DNA of 64,000 bases. It comes from Congeria kusceri (taxonomy: Eukaryota > Mollusca > Bivalvia > Myida > Dreissenidae). The notes beneath the pieces were generated by a model that saw nothing but the letters and a program-made list of their open reading frames with translations, was not told where the DNA came from and did not search any database. The stretch lies in assembly GCA_027627225.1 (NCBI GenBank), contig CM051025.1, forward strand, positions 72,802,974 through 72,866,973. The letters are read 5' to 3'. This document shows, in pieces, positions 22,363 to 34,189 of this stretch. Every line of letters begins with the position of its first letter. Within the stretch, counting starts at the first letter, position 1. The position numbers were made by a program, and so were the translations under genes.

Positions 22363-22624
22363 GTTTTTTTCTGGCTTTTGATTGGCTACTTGGAGACTCG
22401 CGTTCGCAGAATATGTAGTAAGCATTACCATATAGGGATATCTACTGCGCACGGGTTCCAATGATGTACGTGTGCACGACGAATTAAGATGTATGTTATA
22501 TTCTAAATAAGTTAGAACATATTAAGTAAGATCTAAATGGCTAAGATGGGGCACGCTTCGCTGCGTGGGAAACAATCAAAACGCGGGTATCAATTACACA
22601 GCGTTATAATACACGATTATATTT
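22363..22624. other. Non-coding spacer
   Basis: This lies beyond the part of the duplication that can be compared within the window. No gene or element was identified. Confidence 0.4.
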
Positions 22625-22808
22625 GACTGGCCTAGTGGTTAGCGAGAAATATTTTGGATCCCGGAGGTCGGAGATTTGAGCCCCGGCGGAGGCAAAACGT
22701 GTGGAATTTGTTCTTGATATAATTTTTTGGGGGGGGTTAGTTCTGATACTTTTGTTTTTTGCAATAATGATATTTAATGACATTTTTTAAGCAAAGTAAA
22801 TCTGTGAA
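22625..22808. mobile_element. Right part of the tRNA-cored MITE, diverged
   Basis: A tRNA-like stretch ('CTGGCCTAGTGGTTAGCGAG', then a degenerate B box 'GATTTGAGCCCC') is followed by the same layout as 18320-18415 (T-rich, 'GATACTTT', 'AATGACATTTTTT') and ends at 'AAATCTGTGAA', the inner part of the MITE terminal repeat. No left half was found. Confidence 0.6.
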
Positions 22809-23744
22809 TTCAAAAGCTCAAGAGCTACTGAATTAAGAAACAAAATAATGAAAGAAGAAGCAACTGAAGAGAAAAAAAGAAGCAAACACTTCACGGAAAA
22901 CTGCTTCAGTTCCAGGTGACCGATACATATATATAAGCATGGAATGGTTGTCGTTTGAAACCCGATATTGTTGAAATTGCATAAGAAACGCAGTTTATAC
23001 TAATTAATAAGTTATAAATAGAACGAGGCATGGTTATTATATCACTTTATTCTCGTTATTAAATGCCATGCATGCATGCCATTGGATGTATTATTAAACA
23101 TATTATTAGATCTATGTGTAAAAAATAATATGCGTCGCTGTTACGTTTTACGAACGTGTTAATTATTTTTTTTTAATGGCGATTCGTTCAGAAATACATT
23201 CGCAAGTGTTTGGAATAAGATGCATATGGTCGGCAAAACAGGCAGAACTTTGGGGTTTGCAGACTTCGAAAAACCTTTAAACTAGCTGTCAGACACCATG
23301 ATTTGTATCATGTACATCACATGTTCAAAACATGATATACACTGTTAAATAATGCATTATTAGTCAAGTATTTGGTATAACATGATGCATACAGCTACTT
23401 GCTGCTATAATAATTTCTTTATTTAAAAACAATTCCAAGATAGCATAAAAGACATGGCAAACTGTCTAACAGGTTTCGCGTTGTCTGGTTTTGCATTTTA
23501 GAATGACGGACCTCGCTATAAAATACGTAGGTCTATTTATATATAAGCTATGTAGGATCATATCTTTCACAATTCATATTTTCCATACGCCTGTGAAGAG
23601 CAGGATCTCATTTGTCACATTCATAAGTGTGAAGAATGTGATTGGCCAAAAGGGGGTATGCGTACAAATCACATTTTTCACATATTTTATGGTGAAATTG
23701 TATCGCGACAATCGATGAAATCATTATTTGGAGCATAATTATAC

Positions 23745-23865
23745 AGTAATCATCGTCATCATCAGCAGCAGCATCATCGTCAACAACAACAACAACATCA
23801 CCGTCGTCACCATTGTCATCAAAATTATTATCGTCATCATCATTATTATCATTCTAGTGAACGTC
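23745..23865. repeat. Trinucleotide microsatellite (ATC/ACA)n
   Basis: Impure run of ATC/GTC/ACA triplets in non-coding context. Confidence 0.85.
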
Positions 23866-24184
23866 ATCATGAGTATTGTCAACACTGAAAAACTAAGCCC
23901 TATTTAGGAGCTACTTATATAGCTAGGCAATACGTTTGTACGGTCTAATTAGGAGATAGAAATGCATAATCACGTTCGTCCATACGAACGTACACATTTT
24001 TATTGGAATATGCACGCATCCGAATGTACGTACAAACAAATGTCCTATTTTGGATAAATAAAACCTAAATAATCATGCATAATGACATGTCAGCCCGAAC
24101 TAGTATATACGTATACACAGACGGTAATATAATGACCTTATTAGAACCTCCGCACATATGGGTACGTGCGTTTGGACAGCACAG

Positions 24185-24842
24185 TAGCGTAGCGTACCGT
24201 ACCTCCCTATCGTATCGTTCCGCATTGTTTTGTACCGTACCGTACCGTACATTTCCATACCATAGCATTACAATGTTACAATATACTAATTCCAATCCTT
24301 ATGTAATTTAATGTAAAAGCGATAACTTTGACCAAAAATAAATGCAACATTGTGCACATAGGGACCCTCATAACCATACCTTTTCTTAAAGAGCATTCTA
24401 AGCTGAATTGATTTAAGCAATAAAAAGGGTATGTCATGTGTTATGTAAGAAAGAACTCGACGCTAAACAAAGTTGACTGTTTTATCAACATCTTTTTAGC
24501 GGCTACTTTCTAGTTGAATGTAACCCGCCTCAGCGCAAGTGTCATACTGTAGTCTCCAATCTGAAAACATGTCAGTGATTTATTTGTTCATACCAATGCT
24601 TACCCTACCAACATCTCCAAAAAAGAATATCAAAGCAAGTGTCGTAACCTTAAAACATGTCTTCGAGTTAAACTTGTTGATTTATTTAGAGAGTACAGCC
24701 CTACATCTCTCATTTATTTAGTGTATTGTGACCACAACCCATACCATTCATGTCATGCCATGCCTTACCATTACAAACCGTACAGTACTTAACCTCCGGT
24801 ACCGTGCCGTACCATACCATGCATACCGTACCGTACCGTAAA
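24185..24842. repeat. Degenerate ACCGT pentamer satellite split by a MITE
   Basis: Runs of 'TACCGTACCGTACCGTAC' and variants (TACCAT, TACCTT) occupy 24185-24265 and 24735-24842, on either side of the MITE at 24275-24732. This suggests insertion into a once-continuous array. Confidence 0.75.
24275..24732 (-). mobile_element. MITE ('GTYACAATAYACTAA' family), copy 3, inverted
   Basis: Reverse-complement relative of 10064-10521 and 11055-11513, 458 bp, with ends GTTACAATATACTAA (24275) and TTAGTGTATTGTGAC (to 24732). Confidence 0.88.
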
Positions 24843-25241
24843 TCACCCCGTTTTTTTCGGAAACATAAAATGTGAAAAATAGGAATATGATGTAACAAAT
24901 TGACTTTTTTGAAAATTTGAACAATTTTTGTATGTGTGAAGAACACGATTTTAGTGAATATCAAAAACTGGACTCGATCACAAATTTCACAGAAAATGTG
25001 AAGAATGAGATTGCAATGTGTGAAGAATGAGATCCTTTTTTTATCTGTGAAAAATGAGATCCTATTTTTCACACGTGTGAAAAATATGATTTGTGAAATA
25101 TATGGTCCTGCAAAGCTTCTACAGCATTAAACCGTTAGATAATGGCAACTTTACGTATCAAGTTGTACAGAATAATATACAAAATATTGTATATTGAATA
25201 GTATTCGGAAATAGTCAATCGGAACAACAGGCAATGCCTTT

Positions 25242-25565
25242 TTAAAAGGACCTATTCACATATAAGAAAATTGACAATTTCCCCAATTGTTGGCCACAGA
25301 TTCAAAACAAAAAGTAAATTGTACAATTATTCTTGATCAGGTGAGCTAATAAAAGAAAACAATTTACTGTATATAAAGGAGAGAAATAGCCCTAATGACA
25401 TGGAAATATATTGAAAATAACGCTTCTTTGAAGAAAACCGGGTAATCGTCAGTTCAAATTGACAAAAGTATAAAGCGTTTGTAACGCGAAACAACTGAAT
25501 ATTTTGGACTACTTCTGTTCAGTTCGTTGAAATTGTTGAAAACGCGTGAATCACTTTTGCACAGC
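25242..25565. mobile_element. Left part of the tRNA-cored MITE
   Basis: It starts with TTAAAAGGACCTATTCACA and follows 17951-18230 in order ('CCACAGATTC.AAA', 'GTATATAAAGGAG', 'AAGCGTTTGTAACGC', 'GCGTGAATCACTTT'). It stops before the tRNA-like segment. Confidence 0.75.
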
Positions 25566-25612
25566 AGACAGGGTCTGAGCGGCGTACCAGAGGATGAATC
25601 TGGGATACGATC

Positions 25613-25710
25613 ACGCTAATTGCCTTTGAAAAGGGCAGGGTGGCGGATTAATAAAGGGGCGTGCCGCGGCGCCTCTCTGATTAGGCTTGGATAAAACACT
25701 ATTCAGATAC
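25613..25710 (+). mobile_element. Isolated 5' leader of the LINE seen at 2283 and 30037
   Basis: About 98 bp, 'CGCTAATTGCCTTTGAAAAG' to 'GGATAAAACACTA', including GGCAGGGTGGCGGAT. Only the leader is present. It helps to fix the 5' end of the LINE family. Confidence 0.75.
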
Positions 25711-26424
25711 TAGAAATTTGATCTTCTAATATGGTTTCTAAATACCACCACGACATAGCAGGGCCAACATTAAAAAAAGTTGTTGAACTTTTAACATTTC
25801 CACATCACCCGTTAATGTTTCATTAAACATAAATTTTGTAAGTTTTATTTTTTTGCTTTTTCAGCCAAATGGACGCATCGCTTATACAAGTGTTTTTCTA
25901 ACAAAGAATAATCAGAATAAAAATTTTTTAATTGTTAAGTTTGCTATATCGTTAGATGTTTACATCTGGTTGTGGTGCCATTTTACAATTGAACTGGGAG
26001 TTAGTTCTGATTTTAAAAGTGTGTCAGACTGAGTCCTTTGTGAATGGAATCAGACTGAAATCTGACAGTAAAGAAGGTCCGACGGAAAACATGACCTCAT
26101 CACACGCACAAGAAAAAACCCATTCGGGATCAAAATATATATTTATGAAAATATTTCACGCACGAATTCGTTTTTGGCGGTTATAAATTTACAGGCAGAT
26201 ATAAACAATGTTCTTAAAGTTTCAGTCATTTCACAACGAGACAACCAAGAATGCAACATGTTGAGACAGGCAAATGAAACCAGCTCATTCGTGAGTGCCT
26301 GAAGAGGGAAAATAAAACTCGCGAATTGTTAAAGACACTAGATCTAATTAGCTGTATCTTTAGAACCAACAATAGAAAATAATATAACTGTACTTATTGT
26401 TTGAAAATTTATCGTAATTCTTAC

Positions 26425-26551
26425 CAATTTGTTTTCCTGACAGTAGTCCGTACTTGTGTGTGAACACCACAATAAAGGCAACCACAAAAACAGCTATAAC
26501 ACAATATTTATTTAAAAGAACAGACAGGTTTTGTCGTCGTATAATCTTCAT
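26425..26551 (-). CDS. DUF1647-like membrane protein, copy A, exon 1 (signal anchor)
   Basis: ATG at 26551-26549, with an in-frame TGA upstream. It encodes 42 codons plus one base: a short basic N-terminus (MKIIRRQNLSVLLNKY), a single hydrophobic segment (CVIAVFVVAFIVVF), then a lumenal start (HKYGLLSGKQI). The donor is strong (gtaagaa from 26424). The short cytosolic tail plus one membrane segment is the type II topology of Golgi glycosyltransferases. The phase (one base left over) fits exon 2 at 18945-19046 exactly. A TATA-like box lies about 60 bp upstream. That this exon belongs to copy A is inferred from strand, order, phase and topology. Confidence 0.62.
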
Positions 26552-26608
26552 TTCTAACACAGAGCTAGTTAATCCCACATATCAATCACGATAAAAAACA
26601 ATTTCCGT

Positions 26609-26616
26609 TATTTATA
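26609..26616 (-). promoter_or_regulatory. TATA-box candidate for copy A
   Basis: On the minus strand the sequence reads TATAAATA, about 58 bp before the ATG of exon 1. This would give a very short 5' leader. Supported by position only. Confidence 0.35.
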
Positions 26617-26756
26617 AAGCGTCTCGTCTGCCTACCCGCTTTACGATCACACGTAGCATAACGGATTTGTAATTTGTTTAACGCACAATAGAGCGCAGAG
26701 GTGAAGAGGGTTGGCTGTCAATTAACCAGATGAGTATAAGATAAAAGAAAAATATA

Positions 26757-26817
26757 TTGATGATGATGATGATGATGACAATAATAAGAAGAAGAAGAAG
26801 AAAAGGAAGAAGAACAA
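26757..26817. repeat. Microsatellite (GAT)n-(AAG)n
   Basis: GAT repeats at 26759-26776 pass into AAT and AAG repeats. A relic of the bivalve 'GGCGACTATATG' repeat ending follows near 26925. Confidence 0.85.
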
Positions 26818-27372
26818 AAACAACACAAACTGACTATTGACAAATAAAACGGTCGGGGAAATGCATTTAACACCCGGACAAACTGAATTGCAGTTGAATT
26901 AGAATTCGGACGGAAGGACATATAGCGGCGACTATATGTCCTCTTACCTTTTTTGCGATAAATTACAAATATGACAACTTTTTGCTTTATAGCCTGATAC
27001 TATTTTCAGGAAAGCGGCCACAAAATTTCGGCAAAGGTTTTTATGTTTCGTATGTAAAACATCCATGAAAAAGAACAGGGTTTCTTTTGCAAAAGTATGC
27101 CACCATAATGATCAAAACATTGATTTTCCCCACGCGTTTGTTTGCTCTATGATTAAAGTATTTCGAAATTAAGCAAGTAGTTTTCAATATAGCCATTTGA
27201 GAAAAACTGCTCTATCCAGCCACATTGTTTTCCATATAACACTGAGTGAAATGATCAAATATCGTCATTTCAATCGACCCGCAGTGAAATGAAAGGGGTA
27301 TCAGTTACGGTTTTCTCCACTCATCAACTGCATTGCATGAATTAAATGGCACAATTTATTCTCTTTAATATA

Positions 27373-27470
27373 TTGTTGTTGTTGTTGTTGTTGTTGTTAA
27401 TGATGATGATGATGAAGAAGAAGATGATGATGATGATGATAATGCTGATGCTTTTGTTGTTATAGTTGTC

Positions 27471-27515
<45 letters not shown>

Positions 27516-27516
27516 A

Positions 27517-27557
<41 letters not shown>
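27373..27557. repeat. Compound microsatellite (GTT)n-(GAT)n-(ATT)n
   Basis: GTT runs at 27373-27398, GAT/GAA runs to 27441, GAT again at 27472-27513, then ATT to 27557. The apparent ORF of poly-Met and poly-Ile is a by-product. Confidence 0.95.
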
Positions 27558-27560
<3 letters not shown>

Positions 27561-27599
27561 TAAGTGGGTCAGATTTTTTTGTTTATTTTACTTTTATCC

Positions 27600-27816
27600 A
27601 ATAATTTTGGATAATAAGTGTTTTGTTTTGATAGCATCCACTTCAAAACAATGTTTTATGATATTAGAGACATGTTTTGCATATTCATTCAGTTTTAGAA
27701 TCTTCAAGTTGACCATTTACCAAATAAAAAATAATTATTATAAACCTACCTACCCTATTTATTTTTTTTTGGGGGGGGTGGGTATGTAATCTAAAACAAA
27801 CATGTTTTTTACGCCT
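27600..27816. mobile_element. Partial copy of the 'GGCGTAAAAAA' MITE
   Basis: Collinear with the right half of 44884-45207: 'AATAAGTGTTTTGTTTTGAT', 'CAGTTTTAGAATCTTCAAG', 'ACCTACCTACCC', a G run, and the end 'TTTTTTACGCC'. The left inverted repeat is missing. Confidence 0.7.
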
Positions 27817-28690
27817 TATTGTCCTTAACAATAACAATACACAGATCAATCGGTCCCGTGTTGTTTTTTTTAGCAGTGAATAGCCTTAATTTAATAAGTC
27901 TCTTCTATGTCCTACAGTATGTTACCCTAAAAGTTTATCCAATCGATATATAATTACCTATTCCATATTAAATATTTTAACAAATGAATTCTGCCAGATA
28001 ATAAATGAGGACGTCATGTTTTGATAACATAACCATACAACTTTATTAGACAAGGGCGATTTGTAAACGGTTTTATTGGGAAAAGTATGTCTGAAGAGTT
28101 TCTGATTATATTATTTTAGCATACATTGCAGTTATGCTACGCACATAAAATAAAAGTAAAAAGAAGAAAATTCCGACGTAAACATCGTTCTCCATAGTCT
28201 ATTTAAAGAAAAACAAATCGTTTATTTATATATTGCATAACTCTCTACATGAGACTTTGCTGTACTTCGTAATAATTCCAACAAAACATTGTCTGACGAG
28301 TGCTGCTTATTGAGTGCGATATTTCAATGGGCCATTTCCCCAAGGACATTTTATGTCAAGCGCTGCAGGCTACGAAAACGTTTGCTGCCATTTTGATTTT
28401 CGGCAATTAATTGTTCGCATTTTCGCCGCTGCTCGTTGTTAATGTTAATGCAATGTTTTAAGTTACTTTCGTGTTTAAAATACTTTTAGATAAATACAAA
28501 ATGCAAGTTATTGAAATAAACCGTTTTAAACTACTGTTCTCCCATATGTTTTCATCGTGGCTAAATGTAAATGACATCAAGTTATGAGTTGTACCATTTA
28601 TGGTTTATGCGGTGTATTGCATTCATAACAGTCATTCATTCGGAACTACTGCCCTACTTTTATTCTACAATTTGATTAGTTAATTTGCAA
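27817..28690. other. Non-coding spacer
   Basis: AT-rich. No ORF, repeat pair or RNA gene was recognised. Confidence 0.5.
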
Positions 28691-30902
28691 TGTCAAAAGT
28701 TGGCTTAAGACAGCTACGCCGACAAATTATGACGATTCTCCCGAAACATTCTGAACACCCCTTGTATACGCATACTAGTAAACAATCCAATCTGCAACGG
28801 GCCAAATACAGGGGGGAGGGGCGAACTGGACCTCCCTTTTTGTTCCTACTATCACTTACATAAAATTTCATAATGATTGCACAAAACTTCTCAAGGTATT
28901 GTTTGCACATGCCTTATTTGAACATACTTTTTAAAATCGGACCCGACCTTCTTTTTATGCCGCACAAAAACTTCTCACGTTATTGTCTGCACAAGCCTTA
29001 TTTGAACTTTTTTTTAAAGGGCATAACTCAAATACGATAATAGCAATTATGCCGAAAACCGAACCTAACCTTTCTTTTATGCATACTAACACTTTTCTAA
29101 AGTTTCAAAATGATTGCACAAGAACTTAACAAAAAGTTATTGTCTGCACAAACTGAATATGACGCCACCGACGCAAATAAGGCCGCCGCCGACGCCGCCA
29201 ACAGTAACTCCTATAAGGACTTTATTCAGGATAGACACTTCATTTCTCATCCAATCTGCACCAATCTTGCAATTTTAGCAAGATGGGAACAGAAAAATCA
29301 AAGTTATTGCCCCTTCTGTGTGGAAAAAAACGGCCATATTGCATCAACAGTTGGCTTGCGCACACAATAGAGGCTTATTTTTCAATCTTTAACAAACTTG
29401 ACAGTTAATGTGTGACCATAAGATTCCTTTATGGGCATCATGCTTATTAATGGTAAAATATATATACCCTGGTATTATTTTTATTTTTCATGTTTTTTGA
29501 TTGTAGAAAATATTTTTATTTTCACCATTATGATTTATATGTTGTTGCTGCTGATCATGACATTGCTACTTATACTTTGACTAATGATAAAAAGCTAGTC
29601 AAGATTAAAAAATCAGAAAACAAACATTGAAATTCGGTTTGAAATGATTTATCCGAATATATTTGTCCGAAATTATAGCTCGTTGTGCAATTCGTTTTTT
29701 TTTTCATGGATTATGGTTTATGTCTGGAAGAATTATTGTATACATATGCATTTTGTTTAATAATTATTGATTAAAGAACACATTGAGTCTACATGTATAT
29801 GCGTTCTGCCCTTTGTTATCACGTTTACTATAAAAATTGACGAAACAAAATCATTGCATATGAAAACGAGGCTGTTTAAAGCAGGCAATTTACGCTCATT
29901 TTATTCTATTGACACAAACTCGTAATCTGACTGCACCTGCAGCTGATCTTATCAGTTGGTCACAGGTTTATATACCATGCCAACACAAAAGGCTCTCGTT
30001 AAGAGAAATATAGTCGATATTTAAGGGGGAACGAGTCGCTAATTGCCTTTGAAAAAGGCAGGGTGGCGGATCAATAAAGGGTCGTGGCGCGGTGCCGCGC
30101 TGATTAGGTCTGGATAAAACACTAAACTTTTAACATGAACTTAGACTTTAGGCAGATACAGTTATTATGCTAGGCAGAATTGAACGACATGGATTCAAGA
30201 CTCATGGTTCTCGACGGGCTAGAAAAGAAAGTAGACAATTTTGACACAGAACTCAAAAGGTTGTGGATTCACATAGACACTATTGCCAAGGAAAACCGTG
30301 AAAAAATTGACAGGGCTGAACATAGCATCGAATCTGTAAGCAATCGATCTAGGAGGGGCTAGGAAAAGGATATCCGACTTAGAAAGAGACAATGATAAAT
30401 TGAAAGACGATATGAACTATGTTCAATCCCACAGCATGCGAAACAATTTGATATTTGGTAACATTCCGGAAGAACCTGATGAATCGCCGACAAAATGCGA
30501 GCAAACGGTTAGAGACTTCATGGTGGAAAAACTAAAACTAACAAAGGAAACGGTGTCGGCCATGAGATTCGAACGAGTACACAGGATGGGCCAGAAAAAT
30601 ACGAACGGACGCGGAACTACCGGAAACGGCGGCGAAGGGAGACACCGTAGCATCGTGTGCAAGTTTTCGTTTTTTAATTACCGGGAACAGGTCCATGGAA
30701 GTAGCAGGAACCTCAGGGGCACTCCGTTCTATGTGACAGAACAATTGCCACCGGAAGTCGCAGCAAAAAGGAGGCGTCTCTTTAAAAAGGTCAAAGAGGA
30801 AAAGCAGGCGGGAAAAAGGGCGTAGGTGTCATACGACACCTTATACATTGACGGCAGGCCAGTGAAGGACGCGTAGGAGGGATAGGATGGACTTAAGTGT
30901 TT
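28691..30902 (+). repeat. Duplicated block, copy 2
   Basis: Matches 1-735 and 1676-3134 as described there. It lacks the 940-bp segment. Here the LINE continues past the end of the match into ORF2, so this copy is the more complete one. Confidence 0.9.
30180..30876 (+). pseudogene. LINE ORF1 protein remnant, copy 2
   Basis: Coiled coil at 30180-30362, then, after the same frameshift as in copy 1, a long frame (30400-30825) with 'RNNLIFGNIPEEPDESPTKC', 'MRFERVHRMG' and the C-terminal 'TPFYVTEQLPPEVAAKRRRL'. A TAG at 30823-30825 stands where copy 1 has TGG (Trp); beyond it the frame continues YDTLYIDGRPVKDA to the stop at 30874-30876. The shared frameshift means that the two blocks descend from one already broken copy. 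Confidence 0.78.
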
Positions 30903-33900
30903 AGTCTGGAACTGCAATAGGTTAAGTGCAGCAAAACGAGAAGACCCAGATTTTCTCTTTTTCATCTTACAATATGATTTGATTACTCTGTTTGAAACAT
31001 GGACTTGTAAATCAAGCAAAATTGAACTTTCTGGCTATGATTGTCATAACTTTTATAGGAAATATAGACATAGGCAAGCAAAGCGCAATGGTGGAGGTAT
31101 AGTAATATACAAGCGCAAAAGCATTAGCAGTGGAATATCTATTGTTAAAAATAAACATGATAACTATCATATGGCTTAAAATAGATAAACATTACTTTAG
31201 CAATAATGAAGACATATACCTTGCAGCCGTATATATGTGGGGTAGTTCTTCGCCGATTGCTAACTTGATAGATACGGACCTGTTTGAATCACTTGGTAAC
31301 GATATAAATCATTACTAGGCTGTTGGCAATGTTCTTTTAGCTGGTGATTTTAATGCTAGAACAGCTTGTAAAGTGATACTATTATTTGTGATTCATATAT
31401 ACGTGATATTGATAACGCGTTACCAAGATATGAAATGGACAAGGGAAGTAACTCTCAATGAAATAAATTACTAGATTTATGTAAGGCTGCGGCATTGAGA
31501 ATCGCAAACGGGAGATTGGGTTCAGACTTCAGTATTGGTAAATATACATGCTGTAATACAAATGGCGCAAGCATAGTTGATTACTTGGTACTCAGCGAAC
31601 ATTCTTTTAATGCCGTAGAAAATTTTACTGTAGAAGATTTTAATAATTTTAGTGATCATGCCCCGCTGTCTTTCAATATGATATGTAACAGGCGGGTTAT
31701 TATACAAGAGCCATATATAAGTGAGTACGTAAAATGGAGTGATGATGAAAAGCAACATTTTCGTGATGGTTTAGTTAGTAGGGCCTTTGCTTTTAACAGT
31801 TTATTTCTAAATTATACTGAGCAAAGGGAAACAAAAATAATGCCACAAATATTGTAAGAGATATTGCTGATCCCTGATTTATCAAACGTGTTAAAAAATA
31901 TCCACAATTCGAAAAACATATTATTTCAGACAGCGATAAATGGTTTGACCAAGAATGTAGGGAAGCAAAAAGATTTATTAAGATGCCTTGTATATCTATA
32001 ATAATTCACATCGTGATACTGATAGAATAGAAATGTGTCGATTGAAAAGAAATTATAAATTAATTTCAAAAAAGAAGCGTAAGGCATTCAATTTTAAACG
32101 CTGTAAACAGTTTGAAGATCTTAAACGAAATAAACCAAAAGACTTTTGGAGGTACTTCAGATCCCAAAATACAACATGTAATAATAGCCATGTGCCACTT
32201 GATGATTTTAAGAATCATTTTGAGCAAATGTTTTCTGATATTAATTATACAACAAATGCTGATGCAGAAGATTTTAATTTAAATCACGAATTTGATAATT
32301 TCACCAATGTATTAGGAGATCTAGATAACCAAATAACATGTAATGAAGTTATTAAAGCCATGGCTCTTCTAAAGAAATGTAAATCTCCAGGAGAAGATAA
32401 ATTGTTAAATGAATACTTTATATAAGCTTGTGATATTTTGGCTGGGTATATCACAACGATTTTCAATATAATCTTTAACACTGGGAATTTCCCTGTATGC
32501 TTGACCAAAGGAATTATAATCCCCCTACACAAGAAGGATGACAAATCAGACGTTAGTAATTATAGAGGTATCACATTGTTAAGCAATTTTGCAATGTTAT
32601 TTACATGTGTACTAAACCAAAGAATATCAATATGGTGCGAAAGTAATGATGTTATTTCTGACGCTCAGTTTGGTTTTAGAAAAGGCATATCAACAATAGA
32701 TGCAGTTTTTATCCTTCATTCAGTTATTCAAAAATATGTAAATATGAAAAACGTTTGTATTGCTGTTTTATTGATATGAAACGTCGCTTCGATTCTATAT
32801 ATTTAAACGCACTATGGTTGAAGTTATACAAGTCCAATTTGGATGGTAAAATGTTACGTATTATACGCAGCATGTATCAATCTGTCAAATCATGTGTAAA
32901 GCATTGTAATACCTATTCAGATTACGTTAATATAACAGTAGGTTTAAGACAGGGGGATATAATGTCACCGATACTATTTTCACTTTTCGTAGATGATTTA
33001 GAAATGTTTCTGCAAAATAGACATAGTGCTGGAATTAATCAACAAGATATATGTTTGATTTTATTGCTTTTGTAGATGACATGGTTGTAGTTGGTGAAAC
33101 GCCTGAAGATTTACAAATGTCTCTAAATTGTCTATATGACTACTGTAGTACATGGGGCTTACAATTCAATATAGCAAAAACCAAAATTGTTGTTTTCCGT
33201 AAAAAAGGAGGCACAAAACGTAATGAAAAGTGGATGTATGGAATGAATACCTAGACATGGTTAACGATTTTATCTACCTAGGCGTAACACTAAATTATAC
33301 TGGAAAGTTTAATCTTAATACTAATACTTTACGTGGTAAAGGTTTAAAGGCACTGAACACATTGTTATCAAATTTGAAAACATATGATTGTAAACCAAAG
33401 TTAGCTTTTCAGTTATTCGATGCTTTTGTTTCGCCAATTATTACATACTCATGCGAAATATGCGATTTCTCTAAGTCTAGCGAGTTAGAAAAATTACACG
33501 TAAAATTCTGCAACGCTATTCTTGGTGTCAGAAAATCAACTTCAAATGTTGCCGTATACGGCGAACTTGGTAGATACCCGTTATATGTTAGCAGATATGT
33601 ACGCATTATCAAATATTGGTTTAAACTTATTAAAAGTGACAATATAATACCGCGATCAATCATGGAAGATAGTCTGACTGATTTAAATAATAACAAGATA
33701 AATTGGTTTGGAAAGATTAAGGACCTACTTTCTAGATATAGATTTAATTATGTTTGGATAACTCACAAATCAATGAAAGTCATGTTTTGTCTTTGTTTAA
33801 GCAACGAGTTATTGATGAATACTTACAAGAGTGGCAACGTGACGTAACTGATAAATAGAGTTATGATTGTGTATAAAGCAATAAAAAGAACATTTTCATT

Positions 33901-34087
33901 TGAATCATATTTAGAAACAATCGTATCAAGAAATTTGAGAACAGCGATTACAAAATTACGTCTTTGTGCACATAATCGGAGAATACAAACTGGTAAATCA
34001 CTCATTCTCATTTTTTGGGCCGAAAAGCATAACATAAACATGAAATTTATGACTTCTCATTTCCTTACAAATTTATGTTTACCATGA
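30903..34087 (+). pseudogene. LINE ORF2: endonuclease-reverse transcriptase remnant
   Basis: The endonuclease begins with 'VWNCNRLS' near 30904 and has 'LFETWT' (catalytic Glu) near 30988, 'LLAGDFNART' near 31333 and 'FSDHAPLSF' near 31650, the usual apurinic-type motifs. The reverse transcriptase has 'GIIIPLHKKDD' (32510), 'YRGITLLSN', 'QFGFRKG' (32667), motif A 'CFIDMKRRFDSI' (32757), 'GLRQGDIMSPILFSLFVDDL' (32940) and motif C 'FVDDMVVVG' (33070), where FADD is more usual. The C-terminal region has 'VYGELGRYPLY' (33553) and 'LRLCAHNRRIQTGKS' (33959). Frames change at about 31150, 31320, 31860, 32430, 32760, 33070, 33240 and 33850, with internal stops. No product is expected. A related element lies at 35700-37398. 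Confidence 0.88.
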
Positions 34088-34189
34088 AAATGGAACTTAT
34101 CTGTGTTGAGTTTTAAGTGATGGCCATATTGTGAAAGCCTTATTTTTTGCTGTAGTATGCTGTCAACATATGCATGAGTTTTACTTATG

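Larger units (their letters stand above)
23545..25118. mobile_element. Large fold-back element with 'GTGAAGAATGAGAT' subrepeats
   Basis: The ends are inverted over about 40 bp: AAGCTATGTAGGATCATAT at 23545 and, inverted from 25118, AAGCTTTGCAGGACCATAT, both followed by TTTCACAA and TCATATTTT. Inside both ends, 'GTGTGAAGAATGTGAT', 'GTGAAGAATGAGATT' and 'GTGAAAAATGAGATCC' recur. Inside lie a microsatellite, a pentamer satellite and MITE copy 24275-24732. No transposase is visible. Confidence 0.65.
30037..34087 (+). mobile_element. Decayed non-LTR retrotransposon (LINE), nearly full length
   Basis: Leader, ORF1 (coiled coil, RRM-like, C-terminal domain) and ORF2 (endonuclease, reverse transcriptase, C-terminal region) stand in the usual order over about 4 kb. 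Similarity to coding sequence fades near 34087. No poly-A or simple-repeat tail is evident there, so the 3' end is probably lost. Many frameshifts and stops make it non-autonomous. I do not assign a clade. Confidence 0.85.

Noticed and set aside
27466..27789. 107-codon frame
   Set aside because: It is poly-Met and poly-Ile from GAT and ATT microsatellites.
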